A stretch of DNA of 64,000 nucleotides from Parietaria judaica (taxonomy: Eukaryota > Streptophyta > Magnoliopsida > Rosales > Urticaceae). Position numbers and translations under genes: made by a program. Where the stretch lies: positions 38,019,201 through 38,083,200 of the forward strand of contig OX940861.1 of assembly GCA_954871525.1 (NCBI GenBank), written 5' to 3'. How positions within the stretch are numbered: the stretch's first letter is position 1; every line of letters begins with the position of its first letter. The notes beneath the pieces were generated by a model. The model saw nothing but the letters and a program-made list of their open reading frames with translations, had not been told where the DNA came from and searched no databases. Of the stretch, positions 23,213 to 34,789 are shown piece after piece.

Positions 23213-26200
23213 TCAAGCTGATTGGTATTCAACCTCAATCTTCTTACGCCTTTGCCTTAATCGTGCACCGATACTGTCTTCGCAGAGTGCGACATCTAAG
23301 GCGCGTTTCTGCTTAAGCTTCGGAGAGTTCAACAATGGAGTATTTTCATCATCATTATTCCGTTTCTCCACTCCATTCCCTCCTTTTTCATTCAAAACTG
23401 TATCTCCTATTTCAGATGCAACACTCTCTGAAAGCAGCAATGTCCCTTTGACAGACTCTCGAGTGTCGTTGGTATTATCACTTTTGTCCTCGAGTTTTTT
23501 CATGTTTGAGAAGGCCAATGATCTCTTCACGGAACCCATTTCAACGGTCTTCAGCAACTCTCCTTTCACTTCCATTCCGATCAACACTTTCTCTTCTATT
23601 TCATATTCCTGAGCGCCATTGTCGATATTATTGTCGCTTTTTGCCTCGGATTTTGGTGATGAACTGGGTTGAACATCTTCGACAGGGAGTTTAGGTGGCA
23701 CAGCTTCCATGTCTGAGAAGGTGAGTGACCGCTTCACGGAAACTTCCTTTGCAGCATCGTGATCGGTTTCTGGGTTAGCCACTGAGCGACGGGTTTGAAT
23801 AAGATAGTGTGCAACCGATTTGTAGCCCAACTTTGTAACCTGATGTAGAAAATGTAAATGTAAATACACCTTTCAGGATTAGAGATATTGTTAGTATATT
23901 TTTCTTTTATCAATAGCGATTTCATTCCGGTTATTTGAGGTGCAAAACCATGCCACACACTTTTCTCCACGCTTTTCTAGGTCCCGTTTTTGAAACCGAG
24001 ACCGGGTTACCTTTAAACAAATTTTTAAATGGTTTATGGAAAAACATTTTATCAACTAGTCCTGGTACCGATTACCGGTTTCGAAGACCGGAACTGTGAT
24101 TGATCTTCAGAAACTCGGAAAAGGAAACTATCATCAAAACATCGATATCCAACATATTATACAAAATTGAATAAATAATTTATAATAAATTCCCTTTATA
24201 ACTCTACACAAACCTTCTTGTAAAGCATTCCTGTGGGGGCCCACCCCTTTGAAGTCCGACACAAACTGCAGTTGCAAATTCCACGACAAACCGGGCAAAT
24301 CCATTCCGCGTTCTCCATGGCTTCGAGCACATGCTCGCCATATCTACCAATTTAAAGTGACGGTTTATTGATATCAGCCAAATGTAAAATAAAAATAAAA
24401 ATGCATAAGTTGTCTTAAGGTATTAATAAGTTGAAGGGATAATAGCGGCAAAAGCACCCAAGTTGTAGTCAACTCTGCCAACGGGTAATCAGGTTCTTTT
24501 TTTATTGGAAAAGGACCCAAGTTCAGTAAAGTAGTAGCTCCTTCAAATTTTCTTAAAAAGCACTAATAGAAGCGAGACCCAAATAATGGAAACAAAAAAT
24601 AAAAAAGATAAAAACTAAATTAAAATTGTGTGGAGGTGACACATCCATTAACGTTTCTTTAACAGAAATTGGACAGCCCATTAACATTTTTTAAAGCGAA
24701 AACTGAACTTGGGTACTTTTCCCACTGCAAAAAGAACCTGGGTACCCGCCGGTGCAATTAATTACAACTTACGTACGTTTGCCGCCATTATTCCTAAATT
24801 TTAATAACAAAACGAATCCAAATACTTCAAAATTTACCTCATGTACAAGCAGTCTCCACAAAACTGTCCTTGCACTTTATTGCATCTGATGCAACTAGTG
24901 TGATGGCCAAGAGTCTTCTGCCTGAAAAGTAATATCGGTGTAATCGTTTTAATGAGTTCGTTTGGATTGCTTTAATATTTTATTTACAAGATCTTTATAA
25001 AGTTTTATTAATCAAGAATACAATGTACAGTACAGATAATAATCTATTGAATTGAAATTAGATTATCATACAAGCCTAAGACAATAACGGTCGAATTATG
25101 TTAGAATGGAACCGTACCCCGTTTATATAGACCTAATTAACATAAATTTTGTTATTAGAATTCTGTCCCTATAAATTTTATGGTTTTTCTCACGGTATCT
25201 ACACGATAATCTCACGACATATACGACCTTAAATTAAAAAAATGAATCCACTCTTCATTTAATTGATCCTAACAGAGAATTATCATCTATATTATTGGGT
25301 TTAAAGTCAACAATCTGACCTGCATTGATGGCAAGTTTGACCTTTGATCGGATCGTAGATTCTCTTCCCGTTGGCCCCGTAACCATCCACGAACAGCGTC
25401 CAACTCTTCTCGGTGTTGCCTAGCATTTTCTCGTGCTCTTCAGTGTACATCTCTGGCCTAGAACCCGAGTCATCCAAAAGATCTTCCTCGTCATATAATG
25501 CCACTTTGTTCTTCTTCCCCGTATCCACTTCCGAGTAGCTTACGGGAGCTCCGCTCTTCAACCTGACGATACCCACAGAAAATAGGATCATCGTTAAATC
25601 ACTATTTAACGGTCTTTTATGAGGCATAACACCCTGGAAAACCAAACACGCCATGAAAAGACACTACAATGTCGAACTGATCTAATGTAGAGATTCCGAT
25701 CCTTGCATGCATTTAACCAAGATAAACAAAATCAAAACACAATCAGAAAGCAGAAGAATCATGAGACACCATTCAAGAGAGTCGTTCAGCTAGAGATCAA
25801 AACCCGATCTCCGACATAGATCCACTCTTGCTCAGGCGGAAAACCCCGTAACCTATGCACTAGAGACCCGATCGTCTACACCAACTTTATCAAAACGATA
25901 AATGATCAACCGATAGAAGCAACGATTTCTTCAACAAACTTTTAGAATGCAACTTATTCCGGAGCTTTTACATGTCCAAAGAAACTCCATCAGATTCGAT
26001 GCCATACGATATACCGGTTAAAATAGCGATCAAATAACCTAATAAACATCTTCAACGAATTTTCTTACATTAAAAACGAAATTAATCATTTTGATTTGGG
26101 GATACCCTAATCCTAATCATGTTCTTCACTAAAAATCTCCAATAAGTACTGGTAATAAGTAAAAGCCAATCGAAAGAGACGACCTCGACGATCGCCTGGT

Positions 26201-26470
26201 CGGCCCCGATCGCAGCAACGGCGAGGCATTAGGAGGGGTTTGGTCGCCATTCCTCTGCTTCTGCTTGGCGGCGCGAGAGCCGAGACGACTTTCGTTCGAG
26301 CTAAGCTTGAGTTTGAGCGAGAGGTCAAAAATTCCGAGCTTTTGCATGGTCTCGATGTTTGCTCTGATCCTCTCCTCTCTCGACTGCTCGTACGCCGACA
26401 TGGCGTCGGTACTTCTCGGAGTTCCGGCGAGGCCGCCATTGACGGAGCCATGGTTGTGCAGAGTGGTCAT
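23213..26470 (-). CDS. CDCA7-like zinc-finger protein (zf-4CXXC_R1 family)
   Basis: Five exons on the minus strand, 26470-26184, 25562-25320, 24921-24838, 24343-24214 and 23839-23213, all GT-AG and in phase, giving about 456 residues. The N-terminal part has YEQSREERIRANIETMQKLG, the family's leading helix. The central exons encode the cysteine-rich domain: TCHQCRQKT, CIRCNKVQGQFCGDCLYMRY and ICPVCRGICNCSLCR, followed by GWAPTGMLYKKVTKLGYKSV. The C-terminal exon is Ser/Lys/Glu-rich with a basic patch (RLRQRRKKIE), probably nuclear. Family members recruit the DDM1/HELLS remodeller to support DNA methylation. All cysteine pairs are kept and no stop is seen, so the gene looks functional. One MITE lies in an intron and another about 190 bp upstream of the ATG. 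Confidence 0.92.
24436..24794. mobile_element. MULE-type MITE in an intron of the CDCA7-like gene
   Basis: Ends GGGATAATAGCGGCAAAAGC and (reverse complement) GGAATAATGGCGGCAAACGT match over about 35 bases. Flanks TAAGTTGAA and TAAATTTTA agree at 6 of 9 bases. It lies inside the intron between exons 3 and 4 (24344-24837) and leaves both splice sites intact. Confidence 0.7.
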
Positions 26471-26656
26471 CGTCAGAGCTTAAACCTTCACTCTCTCACT
26501 AGGGTTTCAGTGAAGTCCAACGGTCAAGTTTGTAAGTGTAACGGTAAGTTTTTGGAGAAGAAGACGAAAGACTGAAAATTCTCTTGTTTGGCTTGGTGTG
26601 TCTAATATATATATATAAATAATGGCATAAATACCCGTAAGTTGTTGAAGTTAATA

Positions 26657-27123
26657 GGGTTAATGACAGCGAAAATACCCAAAATTTGATAAAAGACCCT
26701 TCGTGTACCCAAAGTTTAAAAGTGGTGGCAAAAATATCCAAAGTCACATTTGGGGAGTTGACCACTTCATTCCCGTAATGCCGTTAACTTACCCGTTAAC
26801 TCAGGCCATGTGGACAAATGTGGGTTGCTGACATAACGATTTTGCCAAGCGGACGAGCCCACATAAACCTCGTTTACGATAAAACAACGAATTAAACCCC
26901 TAATTAATACTTTTTAATACAACTAATGGAACCCCTAATGATTACACTTAACATAACAGATTTGTCCACGTGGCCAGAGTTAATGGGTAAGTTAACGGCG
27001 TTATGGGAATGGAGTGGTCAACTCCCCAAATGTGACTTTGGGTATTTTTGCCACCACTTTTAAACTCTGGTTACAAGAGAGGTTCTTTAACCAAACTTTG
27101 AGTATTTTTACCGTCATTAACCA
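26657..27123. mobile_element. Long-TIR MULE-MITE, copy 2, upstream of the CDCA7-like gene
   Basis: GGGTTAATGACAGCGAAAAT at the left, and its inverted counterpart ending ACCGTCATTAACC at the right. It shares terminal and internal sequence with the element at 9420-9877. Flanks AAGTTAATA and AAATTTATA agree at 7 of 9 bases. Its left end lies 187 bases upstream of the CDCA7-like ATG, inside or next to the promoter. Confidence 0.78.
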
Positions 27124-27457
27124 AAATTTATAAGTATATTTTTAAAACTTGAAAATAATGACGAATATACTTAAAGTGTTTAAAATACTATTTATTTCTA
27201 TTGGTACCCAATTAACGTTGTTACATGTCAAAGTTAAAGCCCATCACCAGCAAGCTATAAAAATGGTAGATTATTATATATTATTAAATAAATTTGAAAA
27301 CGGGCAAGCGCATTTTTGGGGTCAAAACGCGCCCACAAAAGCAAACGTGTGCCCTTAGGGCGCGCAATGCGTGAAAATTAATTTTTTCAAAAGCCCAAAT
27401 CTTCTCCTAAAAGCTTTAGACATTTTCTATAAATGAGATGCCCTCTCCTATAAAATG
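27124..27457. other. Intergenic spacer, no feature seen
   Basis: AT-rich sequence between the MITE and the solo LTR. A few GC-rich words occur near 27315-27375 but there is no gene, inverted repeat or recognisable terminus. Confidence 0.4.
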
Positions 27458-27462
27458 GTACA

Positions 27463-28747
27463 TGTTACGGGTATTTTACGAGATTGGTGTTTCGTAATTA
27501 TTAAAGGATAAATTATTCGAATTAATTTATCTTATATTAATTATAATCAATTTCGTCCAAAATATTCACCAGAAGCCCGTTTTCAAAAAAATAAAGTGTC
27601 TGGATGATCTCAAAAATATCAAAACACCAAAAAATGATATAAAATTTGCGGAACACGGCCCCGGGATGCCCACGGGGCCTTCGGGGGACACCGGGGGCAA
27701 AACGGGTGGCCCCACTGGCCCCCCAAAGGCCAACTGCCACGTGGCAGCGGCGCTGCAGGGCCACCAAGGGTCAAGTTGACCCCTCCACGTGTCGCTTCCC
27801 CCTTGGACGAGCAAGACCACCCGGGCCCGCAGCGAGCGAATCAAAATGCGCCACGCAGGCGCTGACGAAGGCGCTGACGCAAGCCCTGGCTCCACGCGCG
27901 TGGGCAACGCGCCACCAGCATTGTTTCCGCACGTGAGGGCGCGTCCGACGTCGGATTGAGGCGCCGTTTGCGGCGTTGGTTCGGCCACGTCCCGAGGACC
28001 CAAAAAACTATATAATTTTACTCGGGGGACCACCTGGAGTAATAGTTATTCACGTTTTAATCCCCGAGCTTCATTATAAATAGACGCTAACTTTCACCAC
28101 AACGGTAACTCAGCCTGACCCCCGGAAACTCGCTTTAAACTCTCTCTAGACCCTCTCAAATCGTTTCCCACTCAAATACTCCACTAATGTTGAGCGTCGG
28201 AGGTGAATCAGGGGGTAAAACCCCCGGTTTTCCCTGATCTCGGGTGTTGTTTTGTCCAGGTTCAGAGAGCGAGAAATCCCACTAGAGCGGAAGCCCTGGA
28301 GAAAATTCTAACACGATCTAAGACCCTCCTTGCCAAGGTTCTAGATCCGTGAGGTGCTCGTTCTATTCCTCAGTCTTGTATCTTCGGCAGATATACTGAC
28401 TCAGCGAATAGACCGTAGGATCCGGATCTGTACCCGTGACACCGGTCGAGGGTCTGGTCCACCAGGGTTCACTAGAAAGTCAATACTATGATCCTCCCTA
28501 CGCAGTGGCCAGGTCCGTTTTAGGCGTCCCGAACCTGTAACCAGGGCCAGGCTAAGCCCTGGCCCCTTGAAAACAGGTAGTGGTGTTTGCCCCGGATTTC
28601 TGGTCTTGAGTCAATGGAGGGTCCGTTTGACTCGAAAGTCCAGGATCCCAAGCCCAAGAGTCACAAAAGTCAACAAGACGACATTGGGCCCGGCCCAACA
28701 CGAGCAATAGGGCCGCTAAGTGTTTGAGGCATTTTTCTGCATCAACA
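27463..28747 (+). mobile_element. Solo LTR of a GC-richer retrotransposon
   Basis: Begins TGTTACGGGTATTTTACGAG and ends GCATCAACA. Perfect 5-bp duplications GTACA flank it (27458-27462, 28748-28752). A TATAAATAG box lies near 28073 and an R-U5-like region follows. The middle is strongly GC-rich compared with surrounding DNA. No internal domain remains; the superfamily is not determined, Ty3-gypsy being likely from the length and style. Confidence 0.85.
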
Positions 28748-28752
28748 GTACA

Positions 28753-29365
28753 CTTAAAAAAAAAACAGAAACAAAAACAAACAAAAAACCGTTTTAATGC
28801 CCAGGGCTTAATTACTCTTAAGCGTCATAGAAGTTTATAGAGGCCCCCACTCCGTACCCCTCTAGAGTTCAAGTTTGTTCGTTTTTCTACGAAGACGAAG
28901 ACAGAGACAAATGTTAGAGCGAAGGCGTCGAAAATTATTCTCGGCTCTTCAAAATCGAAGATTCAAGATCCAAGCCCGGTTTGACTGTCAACAGATGACC
29001 TGGCCCGTAAAAAAGTGAAGAATCAAGTTTCAAGTCCCGTTACAACGCTTATACATTTTTCCAGAATCAAGACATATAAAATAAGAGTATAAATGGTACG
29101 AAATAGTGGAATATATTGACTCAATTATGACTAATAAAACTTGTATTTGAAATATTTTAAACTCATAGGCTATATATTTTAACTCCATCTCTTAATAAGA
29201 CCGGCGTCCTCAATGCATATCACTCACATTCTTTAAATCATTTTCTTAGAAATATGTTTATGATTAGTCATAACACATTAACGATTTCTTTAATCAAGTG
29301 CAAATTTAACATGTTAGATTATTACTTTAAAAACAATAAAAAATAATGGACTTTCATAATACATC
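28753..29365. other. Spacer between solo LTR and gypsy element
   Basis: Begins with an A-rich run. The text GAAGACGAAGACAGAGACAA near 28892 and ATCAAGA-type words recur, but no open frame, LTR end or exon could be supported. Confidence 0.4.
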
Positions 29366-29370
29366 GTACC

Positions 29371-30143
29371 TGTTAAGGTCGGATTTCGTCAAATCCTACC
29401 TCAACACTATTCATGTCATTTTACCTCATAAACGACATGAAATGAAGGCAAGGAAATTTGTTGACTGTCAGTCAACAAAGAAGCACGCCCGAAAATTTAA
29501 ACCCGCGATGAAGTCTGACTGGTTTAGAAGCGATCCGCGACGAAACACTTCATCGCGCCTTGACGAGGAAACCTCGAGGAAGAATCCGTGGAGAAGAAGT
29601 TCCTCGCAGAGGAACTTCATCGCATGAAAGCTCGCCGAGGGAAAGCTCATCGCAAAACCTCAACGAATTAAATAAAGGAAGAAGTCAAAATCGCGAAAAT
29701 AAGGGAGAATCAGTTAATCAAGTGAGGAAATCGTGGGATTATCGATGTATTCAAGGAAGGCCAGCAACAAATCAAGCAAGAAGTAAGGAAACCCTAGCGA
29801 GATTCAAGGAACAAGAAGGGAAGCAAATTCTAGAAACCCTAAGGTTATAAATATGCATGTAAATCAAAAGAAAAAAAGGAGGATCCCGTAAGAAATCATA
29901 GAGAGAAAAGCGTATTCTTAAGTCCTCAGTTGCTAAAGTCTATAGTAATTCGAGTATTTTAGACAGTTTAGAGAGTCTTAAGAGAGTTCATTGTAATTCC
30001 ATCCTTCAATTGTCCAGCTATTCAACGGAAGAAACCGAGTCCTCATCGGGAATATAATAAATCAAGAATATTCGTGTTTATATTTTATTGCGTTCTTCGT
30101 TTATTCTTGTGACTGAAGAGGGTGGTGCAAATCGCCCTCAATA
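29371..30143 (+). repeat. 5' LTR of the Tat-type gypsy element
   Basis: Starts TGTTAAGGTCGGATTTCGTC and ends CGCCCTCAATA, where the 3' copy reads CAACA, so the terminal CA has decayed to TA. A TATAAATA box lies at 29846-29853. Open frames inside are not genes. Confidence 0.92.
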
Positions 30144-30146
30144 GTT

Positions 30147-30158
30147 TGGCGCCCACCG
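30147..30158 (+). other. Primer-binding site of the gypsy element
   Basis: TGGCGCCCACCG starts three bases after the LTR. Plant gypsy elements commonly have TGGCGCC-type binding sites here. The tRNA is not assigned. Confidence 0.65.
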
Positions 30159-30207
30159 AGGGGTTTGGTTTCTTTCTATCTCACAGCCAAGAATTTGAAG
30201 GAGCGAG

Positions 30208-31745
30208 ATGTCATCAAGCAACACCACCATCAGCAACGAAGGGAACCAGGTCCCAGCCATGGAGAGACTTCAGCGGCAGTTGGCTGAAGCCACGGCAAAA
30301 GCAGTAGAAGCAACGAGGATGGCCGAGGAGGCGGCCAGAAAAGCAAAAGAACAGGAGGAGAGGAACAAGCAACTCGCCGCCCTCCTGGATCACACGATCG
30401 CGGGTCAAAGAAGGTAAGGTCCGGAGAGCACAATCGCAGGATCTTCCGCTCGAGGAGGAGGAAGAACCCCAGCCAAAATAGAGCAAGGGAACCTGACGCC
30501 GCAAGTGCCACCAATCAACCGAGACCTCTTCAACGCCGCAGGTACAGCACTAACCACGACGAACCCGCAAGGAGGTTTGACAACTATCATAGCGGAAACA
30601 GTCCAGGAGGAGGTCTGGAAATCGATGAAGGAGACGTCTTCGAGCATGGAGACAAAGATGGGACATGTGGCCTCGCAGGTGCACAAGGCGACGAGCGCGG
30701 CACCTGATATTGACAGATTGGTCAAAGAGGCCAGAATCACTCCTTTCTCTGCGAAGATTCGCAGCGTGGAGCTAGGAGAACTGCCGAAGGTCAGGCTCTC
30801 GCAATATAAGGGGACATCGGACCCGAACACCCACGTGAAGTCCTTCTGGATCGCGACGGAGCGCATAGGTGGCGAGAAGGCAAAGCTAGAAGCCATTTTG
30901 TGTCATCTCTTCGTCGAAAGTTTGCAAGGTCCAGCCAGTAATTGGTTCGCGAAGCTACCACCGCAATCCATCAGCGACTTCGACGAACTCGTCGCATGCT
31001 TTTTGCGGCACTACTCTATGTACGTGCAGAATGAGGCGACCGTCACAACCTTGTTGAATCTCTCGCAGGGACGAGAAGAAACGCTCCGACAGTACGTCGA
31101 AAGATTCAAAGACATCATGGTCAGAGTCCCGGGGCTCGATGACGTCGTCGCAATCCAAGCGCTAAAGCACGGATTGTGGTACTTGGCTCCTTTCCGCGAG
31201 GAGTTGATCAAAATGCGACCGTCGACAATCGAAGATGCCCTCCACAGAGCGACGCTCTTCATGGAGATAGAGGAGGAGACGCTGGCCCAGAAGAAGATCC
31301 AGGAAGGTAGAAACAAGGGAAGGCAGCTCGAGAAAAGGGAGAACAGGGATGGAAGAGTCGTTCCGTCATCTAGAACGAGAGGAGGAGAGGAAGACCGAGG
31401 AAATCTCAATGAGCGACGAGCTCGGGAAATCCTGAAGCGAGGAGTTTACCAGGTAGACGAGAAGAGGGATCGCAACAACAATCGGAGAAATCAACTGCGA
31501 GGAGACTTTTCCGATGGTCGAGAAAACCAAGAGCAAGAAGGTCAACAGCAAGGAGACTTCTTTGACAACCGAGGAGGATTCTCGGGAAGCCGAGGAAGAT
31601 TCTCCGAAGGCCGAGGAGGATTCATCGGAGGACGAGGGGGATTCTCAGGAGGCCGGGGGAGTTTCGAGAGAAAGCCTTGGCCAAAAGATATGAGTAATTC
31701 TGCACTTACCATAACTACAACGACCACTCCACCGAAGATTGCGCC
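30208..31745 (+). pseudogene. gag of the Tat-type gypsy element
   Basis: From MSSSNTTISNEGNQVPAMER through a coiled-coil (AEEAARKAKEQEERNKQ) to an in-frame TAA at 30415-30417. The same frame resumes and carries a typical gypsy Gag core (NWFAKLPPQSISDFDELVAC, then TLLNLSQGREETLRQYVERF). A Gly/Arg-rich tail with repeated GGFSGGRG-type units follows. Near 31690 the frame shifts: the Cys/His motif CTYHNYNDHSTEDC is read only in the next frame. One stop and one shift therefore break gag. Confidence 0.88.
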
Positions 31746-32510
31746 ATGCTAAAGAGGGAGCTCCAGAGGAGGTACGCGCAAGGGGAGATCAAGGACCTCA
31801 CGTACAATCCTCCCGAGCCGTTGAATAACGGTAATTGGGCATGGCAGAACCGGCGAGAAGGCCAGGCGTGTAATGAAGGAAGCAATCAAGGTGGAGGGAA
31901 GAGAAATCTTGCGGTCGAGCCGTCGGCGGCGGAGCGCATCAAAGAAAAACAACCGGCTTCAAGGACAAGAATCGAGCTGATTATGGGCGGATCGCGGTTC
32001 TGCGAAGATTCAGTCAACAACATCAAAGCCCATCAGCGAAGAGGGAAAGAACACGGCCGAGGAGACGTGACGATGGCTGGCTCTGGCGCAATGATAAAAT
32101 TCGTAGAGAACGAGGATTGTGCTGATATGCACGACGATGCTCTGGTCCTCGAGCTCAATATCGGTGGCTGCGAGGTTTGTCGTGTCCTCGTCGACAACAG
32201 AATTTCGGTCGACGTCATTTTCTACGAATGCTTGATGAAGATGGGTATAGAAGGATTCGTGATCGGAGGACGCCCTCGCAAGGTGTCAGGATTTAACGGG
32301 GATGTCATCGTCTCAATGGGGACAGTCAATCTTCCCGTCTGCGCGTAGAGCATTAACCGGATGACGGAGTTTATGGTGCTGAACGTTCCGTCGTATTTCA
32401 ACATGATCCTAGGAAGACCTTGGATCCACTCCATGAGGGCCATCCCATCGACGTACCATCAATGCATAAAATTCTCGGGCAGGAAGGAATGAGAAATCGA
32501 AGAACTCAAG
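31746..32510 (+). pseudogene. Retropepsin-like protease region of the gypsy element
   Basis: The frame after the gag shift reads through a linker to HDDALVLELNIGGCEVCRVL, the usual lead-in to the plant gypsy protease. The active-site segment reads VDNRISVDVIF where a D-[TSN]-G triplet is expected, so the glycine is lost. A TAG stops the frame at 32346-32348; beyond it the same reading continues as SINRMTEFMVLNVPSYFNMI and LGRPWIHSM, the usual continuation. Further stops follow before the RT. Confidence 0.78.
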
Positions 32511-32759
32511 GGAAGTAGTGACGCCTACCGGATCTGCTACACGATGCACCATAGGTCGATGACCGGTGAGAAGGGGCCCGAGAAGATGGAGGAGGGAGAG
32601 CCGTTCGGTTCATAGCAATTAGCTATAGCCGCCTCGAGAGCATCGAGGCGGAAGAAGAGGCAGAAGAAGGGAGGCGCCGAGACTGCCAGAATTCTTAGCA
32701 CTGAAGACATCGAGCCGTAGGGTGCCGAGGAGAGAGACGGAGGGCCATAACTCGAAGCA

Positions 32760-34190
32760 GTGAAGCAAGTCTGTATCGACGAATCTCACCCCTCTCGAAC
32801 CGTCGATATAGGCGTGGACCTTAACCCGGAGATCAAAGCCCAGTTAATCGACTTCCTAAAGAGGAACCGAAAAAGTTTTGCTTGGTCTCACGAAGATATG
32901 CCAGGGATCGACCCGTCAGTGGTGGCCCACCGCCTCAACACTGATCCAAATCACAAGCCCATCATACAGAAGAGAAGAAAAATGGCCACCGACAGGAACA
33001 AAATCATCAACGACGAGGTAGATAAGCTGCTCTCGATGGGCACCATTCGGGAAGTAAAATATCCGGAGTGGCTGGTCAATACTGTCGTCTTAAAGAAGAA
33101 AAATAGCAAATGGCGAGTATGCGTGGACTTCACTGATCTCAACTGAGCCTACCCAAAGGACAGTTTCCCGATGCCGCATATAGATCGCCTCGTTGAGGCT
33201 ACCCATGGCTACGAGCTTCTCAGCTTCATGGATGCCTACTTCGGATATCACCAAATAAGGATGCACCCGGACGATGAAGAAAAGACCGCTTTCATCAGCG
33301 AGAGGGGCACGTACTGCTACAAAGTCATGCCCTTCGAGTTGAAAAATGCCGGAGCAACCTACCAGAGACTGGTAACGAAGATGTTTCACAAGCAGATCGG
33401 GAAGAGCATGGAGGTACACATCGACGATATGGTCGTCAAATCCTTGAAAGCAGCGGCGCACATCGAGCATTTGGAGGAATGCTTCGGAATTCTGAACCAG
33501 CATGGAATGAGGCTCAATCCCACCAAGTGCACGTTCAGCATGTCCTCGGGGAAGTTCTTGGGCCATATGGTCACTCGGCGATCAAGAGTATGCCATCGCC
33601 CCGAAATCGGCGAGAGATTCAGAGATTGACCGAGAGGATCGCCGCTCTGAACCGATTCATCTCACGATCGGCCGACAAGACTCTCCTTTTCTACGAGCTA
33701 TTGAGGAAGAATAAGAAATTCGAGTGGACTGAGAAGTGCGAGGAGGCTTTCCAAGCGCTGAAGTCCTTTCTATCATCGTCGCCCATCATGACGAAGCCAA
33801 AGCCAAGAGAGCCTTTGTACTTGTACATCGCCGTGTCTAACCACGCGATCAGCCAAGTACTTGTGTGAGAAGAAAATGGGGGGAAAAAGCCAGTCTCCTA
33901 CATCAGCAGAAAGATCCTCGATGCCGAGACGAGATACCCGCAGCTCGAGAAGCTCGCCTTGGCAGTGTGCGATGCCTCGGAGAGATTGAAGCATCACTTC
34001 CAAGCCCACACCATCGTCGTCATGACGGACGGACCGATCCGCTCCATCATCCACAGGCCAAACAAGTCAGGGAGGATCACGAAGTGGTCAATCAAACTCG
34101 GGGCATACGACATTGAATACAGGCTTCGGACGAGTCTCAAATCTCAAGTACTTGCTGATTTCCTCATCGAGCTACCGAAGGAACCGGTAG
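32760..34190 (+). pseudogene. Reverse transcriptase and first RNase H of the gypsy element
   Basis: RT begins with WSHEDMPGIDPSVVAHRLNT and runs through KWRVCVDFTDLN, a TGA at 33144-33146, then YPKDSFPMPHID. The catalytic box reads HIDDMVV, so both aspartates remain. A frameshift near 33580 moves the thumb region into another frame (RLTERIAALNRFISRSADK). A second TGA at 33866-33868 precedes the RNase H segment (YISRKILDAETRYPQLEKLA). Several breaks are single C-to-T type changes, which suggests deamination of methylated cytosines. Confidence 0.88.
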
Positions 34191-34195
34191 ATCTG

Positions 34196-34610
34196 AGCAA
34201 CGAAGCTGGTATCTGGAAGTTGGAAGTAGACGGATCAGCAACGACGCAAGGATCTGGAGTGGGGATCAGAATCACATCGCCGATGGGAGACATAGTGGAG
34301 AAAGCTTGCCGTCTCGCCTACCGCTCCACCAACAACGAAGCGGAATATGAAGCGGTCATCATCGGGATGCAATCGTCGCTAGCGATCGGAGCGAAGAATT
34401 TGCACGCGTTCTCGGATTCCCAGCTGGTGGTAAAGCAGGTCAATGGGGAGTACGAAAAGAACAACGAGCGCGTGGAGGCCTATGCGGGAGTAGTTGATGC
34501 TCTCTCGAGGAAGTTCTACTACTTCATCCTAACGCAGGTGACTCGAGGAGATAATACTCACGCCGATGCACTGGCAAGCCTAGGTTCAACGACCGAGATA
34601 GGTGAACTGA
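34196..34610 (+). pseudogene. Second (archaeal-type) RNase H domain
   Basis: WKLEVDGSATTQGSGVGIRI opens a complete second RNase H, with NNEAEYEAVIIGM, SDSQLVVKQVNGEY and RGDNTHADALASLGS. The D-E-D-D acidic set is visible. A second RNase H after the first is diagnostic for the plant Tat lineage. This stretch itself has no stop. Confidence 0.82.
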
Positions 34611-34789
34611 GATCGGTCACAGTAGAGACGGTGGAAAAGCCTAGCATCAAGAGAGAGGAGGGCCCGATGAAAAAGAAAGCTAAGGCAAACGAAGAGGCTA
34701 AGGAAACAGGGACTGACAAGGCCAACGTGAACGAAATCGAGGACGACGAAGATAAAGGCGAGGAGCAAGGAGTCGTGAACGACGATGAA

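Noticed and set aside
23734..23970. Minus-strand frame of 78 residues upstream of the last CDCA7-like exon
   Set aside because: Overlaps the acceptor and first part of the real exon in another frame; no domain.
26113..26575. Other-frame ORFs over the first CDCA7-like exon
   Set aside because: The frame starting MTTLHNHGSVNGG joins downstream zinc-finger exons in phase; the others do not.
29346..29850. Frames inside the gypsy 5' LTR, repeated in the 3' LTR at 51501-51709
   Set aside because: LTR sequence; similarity reflects LTR identity rather than protein conservation.
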